The position numbers and the translations under genes were made by a program. From NCBI GenBank assembly GCA_028293725.1, contig JAQGOE010000115.1, positions 1 to 5,460 of the forward strand: a DNA stretch of 5,460 nucleotides, in the 5' to 3' direction. This stretch comes from Gammaproteobacteria bacterium. GTDB lineage: Bacteria > Pseudomonadota > Gammaproteobacteria > Steroidobacterales > Steroidobacteraceae. The notes under the pieces were generated by a model, which searched no databases, had not been told where the DNA came from, and was given only the letters and a program-made list of their open reading frames with translations. Positions 1 through 5,460 of the stretch are shown here, piece after piece (positions within the stretch are counted from its first letter, which is position 1; each line of letters starts with the position of its first letter).

Positions 1-782
1 ACCATCCCTACAAGGCCAGTGAGATCCGCCAGATCGCGGCAGCCATCCGCAAAACGGGCCGGCCGATCGTGCTCAGCCTCTCCCCCGGCCCGACGCAGCC
101 GCTGCATGCCGCCGAAATTCGTCAACACGCCCAGATGTGGCGCATCTCCAATGACGTGTGGGACAGCTGGCGGTTCGTGCACGAGCCTCCCAAAGAGGAC
201 GATTTCCCCATGGGCGTGCAGGATATCTTCCAGCGGCTGCAACCCTGGATCGGCCAGGCCCGCGACGGTCGCTGGCCCGATGCCGACATGTTGCCGTTCG
301 GCACGTTGGCGCCACACCCGGGGCTGGGTGAGGCCCGGCACACTCGCCTGACGCTGGACGAGCAGCGCACCCAGCTCACACTGTTGGCTATGGCACGCTC
401 GCCACTGGTCCTCGGAGCCAATCTGACCCGGCTCGATGAGGACACGCGGCGACTGATCACCAACCGGGATGTCATCGCCATCGATCAGACCTCAAGCGAC
501 AATCATCCCGTCGAGAACCTGCCGCCAGGCTTCGAGAAAGTGCGTGTGTGGGTCGCTTCCGGGACCGGGCGACAGCGGCGGGTGCGCTTTCTCGCCGTGT
601 TCAATCTCGATGACAAACCTGCCTCCCTGGAAGCACCCTGGGACAAACTGGGCCTGCCTTCCGGCCGGCTCGTGGCACGCGACCTGTGGGAGCGTCACCG
701 CCTGACCCCATCCGATTCCCTAAAGGTGGAGTTGCCCGCGCACGCATGCGTTCTGTACGCGGTGAACACTCGCGCCCAGTGA
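1..782 (+). CDS. GH27 family alpha-galactosidase-type glycoside hydrolase, C-terminal part (5' end outside window)
   Basis: The frame is open from base 3 to the TGA at 780-782, giving 259 visible residues; the true start lies left of the window. GH27 enzymes are retaining hydrolases that release terminal alpha-D-galactose, and some members act on beta-L-arabinopyranose or alpha-N-acetylgalactosamine. Numbering from the first full codon, residues 20-29 (RPIVLSLSPG) match the strand leading into the active site. MWRISNDVWDSW (45-56) aligns without gaps to the human alpha-galactosidase A segment holding acid/base Asp231, making Asp51 (codon 153-155) the likely acid/base. WPDADML (91-97) matches the GH27 W-x-D-x-D-M-L motif. 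Residues 121-162 fit the last barrel helix and the DVIAIxQ segment, and roughly 175-257 form the C-terminal beta domain. The nucleophile Asp, normally in a K-x-D motif just upstream of this point, is not visible. No signal peptide can be assessed. The gene runs convergently into the halogenase gene. The family call is secure; the exact sugar is not. Confidence 0.9.
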   Translation, partial: HPYKASEIRQIAAAIRKTGRPIVLSLSPGPTQPLHAAEIRQHAQMWRISNDVWDSWRFVHEPPKEDDFPMGVQDIFQRLQPWIGQARDGRWPDADMLPFGTLAPHPGLGEARHTRLTLDEQRTQLTLLAMARSPLVLGANLTRLDEDTRRLITNRDVIAIDQTSSDNHPVENLPPGFEKVRVWVASGTGRQRRVRFLAVFNLDDKPASLEAPWDKLGLPSGRLVARDLWERHRLTPSDSLKVELPAHACVLYAVNTRAQ

Positions 783-792
783 GCGCACCAAC

Positions 793-2361
793 TCACGCCA
801 GCAACCGCCGGCCGGCACCCTCGCCGAAAGCGCGGATCCGCGCGAGATCGAGCAGCTCGCGGTTGGTCGGCAAAGTTTGGCACCTGTAATCCGCCTGACG
901 TCTGATCGTTGCAAACGCGGCGCGCGCTTCGTCGTGGTACCTGAGCGCACCGGCCCGGGGCCGCAGATCAGTTCGGTAGCCCATGCCATAGAGCACGTAT
1001 TGCCAACTCGATTCCTTGAACAAGTCGACGTCCTGGTCGAAGTCGACCGGGCCGGGCGGACGCTGCCGCCACATGCGTAACAGCTCCTGCAGGCTCTCGG
1101 GAATACTGGCCGAGTCCGCATTGTCGAGCCAGAAGCGGGAATCCCGGCGCTCGCTGGTGCAGTAGTGGAGCTTGATGAAGTCGAGCGCGCGCTCGAAGCG
1201 CCGCCGCATGATGCCGTTGTATTGTTTGGCCGCGATCTCCAGGTCGCCTCCCCAGGGGAACAGATTCGCCAGCAACGCTGCCTCGGCCTCGATGAAGACG
1301 CTGCCGGTGGCCTCGAGCGGCTCGAAGAAGCCGCTGGACGCTCCGATAGCGATGCAGTTCTTCTTCCAGCTGATCTCCCGATAGCCCGGGTCAAAACGCA
1401 CCTTCTGAATCTGGAGCCGGTCGCCCGCCTTGCCGACGTAAGCACGCAATGTCGCTTCAGCGCGCGCATCGTTTGTATGGTCCGACGAGTAAACGTTGCC
1501 GATTTCGCGGCGGCAGTCGAGCCCGATATCCGAGATCCAGCCCGAGTCATGCGCCGTCGCAATCGTGCACGAGGCGATCGGCGAGTCCGGCCACTCGTGA
1601 GGTACCTGCATCGCCAGCGCCGTATCGCAAAACAGGCTGGAGCGACAGGAATTGTAGGGAGCACCCAGGGCCGCGCCGATCAGTTGGGCACGAGAGCCCG
1701 TGCAATCGATGAAAAGATCGGCGTGCAGCTCCCCGCGCGCCCCTGTGACGGAGCGGATCGAGCCGTCCTCCGTCAGGTTGACTTTCTCGAGCTTATCGCG
1801 CACGGGCAGCACCCCCAAGGCGATCGCCCGCCGCCGCAGGAGTGCCGCGAGTTTCAGGGCATCGAAATGATACGCGTAGTTCAGAGGCGCCCGGTAGTCC
1901 GGAATATGGATCAGTTTGGGCGCTCGGTTCGAATCGGCGACCCGCTTCTGCGCCGTGTTGACCGCGTCCCAGTTGACATTCGGGCCGGCCACTCCGAGAA
2001 GCCAATAGGGAAGCAGATCGAGCCCTGCAGGCTCCTGGGGGGAGATCTGGAAGGGGTGCAGGTAATGGTCCGGCTCACCGCGGCCGGGCGGGTAGCGCCA
2101 GTCTACGAACTTCGTGCCCTGTTTGAAGCTCGTACAACACTTCCGTACCAGACTCGTCTCGTCGACGCCGATGCAGTGCAGTGTGTTGCGGATGGTCGGG
2201 GCAGTTCCCTCGCCGAGCCCCGGCGATACGATCTCCGCCGAGTCGAGCACTGTAATACGCACGCCGTCGGGGGACCGGGCTTCCAGAACCCGGGCCAGGT
2301 ATGCGGCGGTGATCCACCCGGCAATGCCGCCGCCAACGATCAAAACACTCTTGACCATCAT
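793..2361 (-). CDS. Flavin-dependent halogenase-like protein (tryptophan halogenase family, PrnA-type)
   Basis: This complete 522-residue protein has the usual length for FADH2-dependent halogenases, which use O2, chloride or bromide and a separate flavin reductase to halogenate indoles and other electron-rich aromatics. The N-terminal GxGxxG (Gly10, Gly12, Gly15) is the FAD-binding fold. SFKQGTKFVDW (78-88) places Lys80 at the PrnA catalytic Lys79 position. The NYAYHFDA stretch (161-168) is a family hallmark. PLEATG (348-353) places Glu350 at the PrnA Glu346 position. The C-terminal SWQYVLYGMGY (452-462) also fits. In the WxWxI(P/G) signature, residues 275-280 read WISDIG, so the second Trp is Ser277; the TCG codon is one base from TGG. 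The protein resembles the halogenase clade beside TonB-dependent sugar receptors in Caulobacter and Xanthomonas (BrvH-like, free-indole acting) more than antibiotic-cluster Trp-7-halogenases. No signal peptide is seen, so it is probably cytoplasmic. Either ATG of the tandem pair at 2361/2358 could start it; the upstream Shine-Dalgarno is weak (GAG). Substrate and activity are unproven. Confidence 0.88.
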   Translation of the reverse strand: MMVKSVLIVGGGIAGWITAAYLARVLEARSPDGVRITVLDSAEIVSPGLGEGTAPTIRNTLHCIGVDETSLVRKCCTSFKQGTKFVDWRYPPGRGEPDHYLHPFQISPQEPAGLDLLPYWLLGVAGPNVNWDAVNTAQKRVADSNRAPKLIHIPDYRAPLNYAYHFDALKLAALLRRRAIALGVLPVRDKLEKVNLTEDGSIRSVTGARGELHADLFIDCTGSRAQLIGAALGAPYNSCRSSLFCDTALAMQVPHEWPDSPIASCTIATAHDSGWISDIGLDCRREIGNVYSSDHTNDARAEATLRAYVGKAGDRLQIQKVRFDPGYREISWKKNCIAIGASSGFFEPLEATGSVFIEAEAALLANLFPWGGDLEIAAKQYNGIMRRRFERALDFIKLHYCTSERRDSRFWLDNADSASIPESLQELLRMWRQRPPGPVDFDQDVDLFKESSWQYVLYGMGYRTDLRPRAGALRYHDEARAAFATIRRQADYRCQTLPTNRELLDLARIRAFGEGAGRRLLA

Positions 2362-2435
2362 GGAGTCGCTCGAACGATATCACGCGTGCGCGGGGCAACC
2401 GGCTTGGCGTACGAGGTAAGATAGCGCTCTGAGCA

Positions 2436-2468
2436 ACCCGCGGACTATTGAAAAAACCGGCCGCGGGT
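2436..2468. repeat. Perfect 8-bp inverted repeat upstream of the halogenase gene
   Basis: ACCCGCGG (2436-2443) and CCGCGGGT (2461-2468) are perfect reverse complements separated by 17 bases that contain an A6 run at 2451-2456 (T6 on the minus strand). The repeat lies 75-107 bases upstream of the halogenase ATG and 41 bases after the DUF1680 stop codon. It could be a regulator operator or an RNA hairpin with a U-rich loop. The T run falls in the loop rather than after the stem, so it is not a standard intrinsic terminator. No convincing -35/-10 pair was found in the gap. Confidence 0.5.
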
Positions 2469-2487
2469 ATATCCAAAATCACATGTC

Positions 2488-2504
2488 CGCCCCCGGCGGG
2501 GGCG
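2488..2504 (-). terminator. GC-only hairpin just after the DUF1680 gene (possible terminator or mRNA 3' stabiliser)
   Basis: The 17-base sequence is a near-perfect palindrome centred on 2496: seven or eight G-C pairs around a 1-3 base tip. It begins four bases after the stop codon of the minus-strand DUF1680 gene. Read in that direction it is followed by ACATGTGATTTTGG, which has only a short T4 stretch, so it lacks a classical U tract. It may terminate weakly, attenuate read-through to the halogenase, or protect the 3' end of the upstream message. Confidence 0.4.
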
Positions 2505-2508
2505 AATA

Positions 2509-4443
2509 TCAGGCACGCCTATTCGACGACGGGGTTTGCCAGTAAATCGAGTACCGCTGCTCGCCAATCCGATAGAGCGGCCCCACCTCGTATTCAGCAC
2601 CGACCGCCGCAGCCCTGAAGCGCAGTTCCTGTTTGGATTGCAACTCAACCCAAGATACCTCCTTAGCCGCCGCCTCTGCCGCCGTCTCAGGCAAGGGATC
2701 GGGTGGCGGGATGTTATCGGGAGCCGTCGAGTGCCCGTGAATGACTCGCGCAGGCCCGTCGGCCGGGCCCGCTCCAAAATCCGCGGCGAGGACCAATGGC
2801 CCATACAGTACGGCCCTGACACTTTCGTCTCCGGGCAGTGCTTCCTGCCGCAACTCCATGGGCAACTGAACGGAAATGATATCGCCGCTGCGCCAGACCT
2901 GCCTTACGCCGATATACGAGCCGGGCTCCGCAACCACTGCCAACAGCCGCCCGTTCAGCCTGATCTCTGGGGTGCCACTCCAACCGGGGATGCGCACATA
3001 GATCGTGCGCGGCATGGGGCGCGACGAGGTGACCTTGAGGGTCGTACCCTGCTCACGCGGAAATTGCGTCAACTGCTCCACTGTCAGGCCTTCCTCTTTC
3101 CATTCGAGGCGGGAGGCGATGAACTGGTTGACATAAACATCGCTACCGCGGTGGAAGAATATGGTGTCCGTGAGCTTCGCGAACTCCTCGGCACCCGTGC
3201 CTGTGCAACACCAGAACGACTGTTCAGGTGAGTGATAAGCGCGCCAATACCCGGCCGCGAGCGGGAAAAAGTACTGCTTCAGCCCGTGAGCATCCTGTGT
3301 CCCCAACCTGCAGTTGAAGAGCGACCGTTCGTACTCATCCATCCAGCGCGCCTGACCCGTCCACCCGAACACCAGCCGCTGGAGCTTCATCAGGTTGTAC
3401 GCTACACAACACTCCGCGTTTTTCCACGCGAGCGTCCCTTGGAGTTGGCCGGGAGGCATGTTCCAATTCTCATCGAGACTGGTGTTGCCGATGGCGTAGT
3501 TGCGAGCGACGAGCACTTGTTCGAGAAAATACTCGGCGATTTGCCGGTAACGGCGCTCGCCGGTGACTTCGTACATGCGCGCGGCGCCAATGACTTTCGG
3601 AACGTGGGTGTTCGCATGCAGGCCCCGCAACTCGTCACGACGCTGCGTCAAGGGGTCGAGAAAACCCGGCTGTTCGAACAGGCGCGCCGTATCGAGGTAG
3701 CGTTCCTTTTGCGTCAGTGCGGCAAGGTTGACCAGGACCTCATTCATCCCGCCGTACTCGGTGCGCAACAGGTGTTGGCGTTGCTCGGCGCTGATCCCGG
3801 CGAAATAGTCGCCCACCCAGCGAGCCATGCCTTCCAGGATCGGCAGCGCATCGGAGTTGGCGGCCAGCTGATGCATGTCGAGCAGACCCGCCATGATCTT
3901 GTGGTAGGTATAGAAGGGTGCCCAGACGGCCTTGCCTTGCACCAGGTGCTCGAACAAGTCAGGCGGAAAAGCGCCCAGGTATCCGCTTCCCATCCGCTGC
4001 TGACACTCTGCCAGTGCCGAGACGAGCTCACCGCCGCGAGCCTTGAGTGAGCTGTCCGCGGACGTGCAGGAAGCCAGTGCGAGCGCGGACAGCACGTGGC
4101 CGCCGGCAAAGTGACCGCGCAGCTCGCATGTCGGATCTTCCCAACCGCCATAAGGTACAGCCCGGGAGGAGATGCCCGCTGTCATCCGAAACGAATGCAA
4201 GAGGCGATCGACGGCAAGTGAGTCGAGGTAGCGGGTATTGATGTCCGCCTGCTCCTTGAACACACCCGGACTCAAGCGAACGAAGCTCAATGGAAAAGGC
4301 TGGAGCTTGCTTGCGGGGTACCCGACTGAGCCGGCCTGCTGAATCTGGGCGGCCGCCGCTGTACCACACGAGTAAACAACGGCGGCGGCAGTGCCTGCCT
4401 TCAGGAAATCGCGACGTGACCTGTCTTTAAGCTGCGGTTGCAA
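2509..4443 (-). CDS. Tat-exported DUF1680 beta-L-arabinofuranosidase (GH127/GH146 type)
   Basis: With the TTG start at 4443 the protein is 644 residues, normal for this family. Its members are retaining enzymes that cleave beta-L-arabinofuranosyl linkages with a zinc-bound cysteine nucleophile. SRRDFLK (9-15) is an exact Tat twin-arginine consensus, followed by an Ala-rich hydrophobic stretch and a likely cleavage after GTAAAA (about residue 32), so the enzyme is exported folded. The (alpha/alpha) barrel follows, with GGWEDP near 99-104, GHFAGGH near 110-116 and YTYHKIMAGLLD near 178-189. By comparison with HypBA1, Glu325 (LDENW) is the candidate acid/base; Glu344 and Cys346 (NAECC) plus Cys412-Cys413 (FWCCTGTG) are the zinc ligands, with Cys412 the nucleophile. 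CCTGTG instead of CCPPN suggests a GH146-like or divergent branch. A beta-rich C-terminus ends in PLYRIGEQRYSIYW. In-frame ATG at 4482 and 4605 would lengthen the overlap with the fucosidase gene. The ATG at 4482 has GGGGAG only one base away, so the TTG with AGGGG seven bases upstream is preferred. Confidence 0.88.
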   Translation of the reverse strand: MQPQLKDRSRRDFLKAGTAAAVVYSCGTAAAAQIQQAGSVGYPASKLQPFPLSFVRLSPGVFKEQADINTRYLDSLAVDRLLHSFRMTAGISSRAVPYGGWEDPTCELRGHFAGGHVLSALALASCTSADSSLKARGGELVSALAECQQRMGSGYLGAFPPDLFEHLVQGKAVWAPFYTYHKIMAGLLDMHQLAANSDALPILEGMARWVGDYFAGISAEQRQHLLRTEYGGMNEVLVNLAALTQKERYLDTARLFEQPGFLDPLTQRRDELRGLHANTHVPKVIGAARMYEVTGERRYRQIAEYFLEQVLVARNYAIGNTSLDENWNMPPGQLQGTLAWKNAECCVAYNLMKLQRLVFGWTGQARWMDEYERSLFNCRLGTQDAHGLKQYFFPLAAGYWRAYHSPEQSFWCCTGTGAEEFAKLTDTIFFHRGSDVYVNQFIASRLEWKEEGLTVEQLTQFPREQGTTLKVTSSRPMPRTIYVRIPGWSGTPEIRLNGRLLAVVAEPGSYIGVRQVWRSGDIISVQLPMELRQEALPGDESVRAVLYGPLVLAADFGAGPADGPARVIHGHSTAPDNIPPPDPLPETAAEAAAKEVSWVELQSKQELRFRAAAVGAEYEVGPLYRIGEQRYSIYWQTPSSNRRA

Positions 4444-5460
4444 CAGTAAGCCCCTGACCGAGTATCCGGAATGCGAAGGCATGCTCCCCGGGCATTGCTG
4501 CCGGTAGATTGATTCGCAGCCCAGCGGCGTCGCGGGAGAACGAGAGTTGAGCACCAGTGGCCAGCATCTCCACTCGCTCCACGGACCCGGGAGTACCCGA
4601 GCCAAGTGATGTCAAGGTCATGGAGTCCGTTGCGGGCGGCCCGAGCACCAGGGCGAATAGCGTCGCTCCCTTCTGTGTGAACCGAACGTCCGCGCCGGTG
4701 AACTCATCCGAGCCCTCGCCAAAATTACCGGCTTTGACTCGAGTCGGCCCTTCCCCGAAAACCCGCCAAGGACGGGTGGCGAAAATGGCCTCCCCGTTGA
4801 GACTCATCCAGGCCGCAAGTTGCTGCAATATTTCCCGCTCATCCGCATCGATCGTGCCATCCCCGCGCAGCGGGATACTCAACAGCAGGTTGCCATTCTT
4901 CGAGACGATGTCAATCAAGCGCGTAATGACCGCGCCGGCGCGCTTGTAGCGGTGTTCCTCGAACAAAGAGCGACGGTAATGCCAGTCACCGATGCAGGTG
5001 TCCGTCTGCCATGGCAGGGGTCTTATCTCCTCACTGAAGCCACGCTCGATGTCCGCTACGAGCGCGGCACTCTGTTGCGCTGTCAGGCCCTTGCCGTTGA
5101 TCACGGCCTCGAGTCGACCCTCATGCCAGCGCCGGCTCGCATTGTAGTAGTACGCCGCTATGTCCAGTCCGAACTGACCCAGCGGCAAGCCGGTATTGTC
5201 GAAATACACCAAGTCCGGCTGGTACTTATCGAGGAGGTCCTGACACCTGAGAAACCAGGTGCGGGCAAACTGCGGATTGTTGGCAGGAGGACTCTCCGAC
5301 CAAACTCCGTCGTTCGCTTCATGCCACTTCTTTACGGCAGTGACACCGCGGAGGCCGTCGGGCAGCACCATGTTGGGTCCCGCGTAGAGTTCCTGGGGAT
5401 CGAGCCCCTCCCACCATTTACCGCGCCCATCCGCCTTCGTGAGCGTTGCCGCGTCATAGC
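4427..5460 (-). CDS. GH29 alpha-L-fucosidase, C-terminal part (5' end outside window)
   Basis: The frame is open from the right edge to the TAA at 4429-4427, giving 343 visible residues. The internal Met at 5371 is not the start, because the homologous sequence YDAATLTKADG...WWEGLDPQELY continues upstream of it. GH29 enzymes are retaining hydrolases of terminal alpha-L-fucose, usually periplasmic or surface-located. Numbering from the first full codon, PDLVYFDNTG (81-90) is the nucleophile strand, with Asp87 (codon 5200-5198) as the likely nucleophile. WQTDTCIGDWHY (150-161) and the hallmark SKNGNLLL (186-193) complete the barrel. LNGEAIFATRPW (220-231) is the classic end of the catalytic domain, and about 250-343 form a C-terminal beta-sandwich. 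The acid/base is not conserved in GH29 and is not assigned. Any signal peptide would be outside the window. The gene overlaps the next by 17 bases, so the two are very probably co-transcribed. Substrate linkage cannot be read from the sequence. Confidence 0.92.
   Translation of the reverse strand, partial: YDAATLTKADGRGKWWEGLDPQELYAGPNMVLPDGLRGVTAVKKWHEANDGVWSESPPANNPQFARTWFLRCQDLLDKYQPDLVYFDNTGLPLGQFGLDIAAYYYNASRRWHEGRLEAVINGKGLTAQQSAALVADIERGFSEEIRPLPWQTDTCIGDWHYRRSLFEEHRYKRAGAVITRLIDIVSKNGNLLLSIPLRGDGTIDADEREILQQLAAWMSLNGEAIFATRPWRVFGEGPTRVKAGNFGEGSDEFTGADVRFTQKGATLFALVLGPPATDSMTLTSLGSGTPGSVERVEMLATGAQLSFSRDAAGLRINLPAAMPGEHAFAFRILGQGLTVATAA
4451..4455 (-). promoter_or_regulatory. Ribosome binding site supporting the TTG start of the DUF1680 gene
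   Basis: AGGGG on the minus strand lies seven bases before the TTG at 4443-4441, inside the last codons of the upstream fucosidase gene. This spacing is what places the start at TTG rather than at the ATG of 4482. It also implies translational coupling, with a 17-base overlap between the two genes. Confidence 0.55.

Noticed and set aside
779..796. GTGAG/CTCAC 5-bp inverted repeat spanning both convergent stop codons
   Set aside because: The match is short and partly forced, since a TGA on each strand is complementary to the other. There is no T run, so it is not called a terminator.
720..1664. Minus-strand open frame of 314 codons in another frame of the halogenase gene
   Set aside because: It is extremely Arg/Ser-rich, low in complexity and out of frame with the real gene; it is a codon-bias shadow.
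2381..2388. CACGCGTG palindrome shortly upstream of the halogenase start
   Set aside because: An 8-bp GC-rich palindrome is common by chance at this composition, and no flanking symmetry supports an operator.
1165..2424. Long open frame of 419 codons on the plus strand opposite the halogenase gene
   Set aside because: It lies entirely antisense to a gene with clear family motifs. Its translation shows no recognisable domain and is rich in Arg, Ala and Val, as GC-rich shadow frames usually are.
2414..2440. Possible promoter for the halogenase (TATCTT-like -10 box on the minus strand)
   Set aside because: It matches the consensus at only four of six positions and no acceptable -35 hexamer lies at the right spacing.
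2536..4050. Two plus-strand open frames (2536-3231 and 3232-4050) opposite the DUF1680 gene
   Set aside because: Both are antisense to a well-supported gene, have no recognisable motifs, and lack credible ribosome sites.
4444..4605. N-terminal extension of the DUF1680 gene up to the ATG at 4605
   Set aside because: The extension overlaps the conserved C-terminal domain of the fucosidase gene, has no signal-peptide character, and would bury the Tat motif at residue 64.

Overview
The window looks like a carbohydrate-utilisation locus from a GC-rich Gram-negative bacterium, most likely a member of Pseudomonadota (Xanthomonadales, Steroidobacteraceae or Caulobacterales style). This rests on the high GC by eye, a Tat-exported glycosidase, and a PrnA-type flavin-dependent halogenase of the sort found near TonB-dependent sugar uptake genes in those groups. 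The taxonomic guess is inference; no rRNA or other marker gene is present.

Layout. Positions 1-782 (+) hold the C-terminal part of a GH27 alpha-galactosidase-type enzyme whose start lies left of the window. It converges, with only 10 bp between stop codons, on a minus-strand gene run. In transcription order that run is: a GH29 alpha-L-fucosidase entering from the right edge (4427-5460, N-terminus outside); a Tat-signal DUF1680 (GH127/GH146-type) beta-L-arabinofuranosidase, best started at a TTG at 4443 that overlaps the fucosidase stop; a 147-bp gap with two strong inverted repeats (2362-2508); and a complete 522-residue flavin-dependent halogenase-like protein (793-2361).

How the genes fit together. 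Alpha-galactosidase, beta-L-arabinofuranosidase and alpha-L-fucosidase activities remove side-chain sugars from plant (or algal) polysaccharides. Arabinogalactan, fucosylated xyloglucan, RG-II-type pectin or extensin glycans are all possible, and the window alone does not decide between them. The fucosidase and DUF1680 genes overlap and are probably translationally coupled. The halogenase is the odd member. It keeps the FAD-binding motif, the catalytic lysine and the PLEATG active-site loop, but the second Trp of the family WxWxI(P/G) motif is Ser. That makes it the main candidate for unusual biology here.

No mobile elements, tRNA/rRNA genes or CRISPR arrays were seen. Every gap between genes is under 150 bp.
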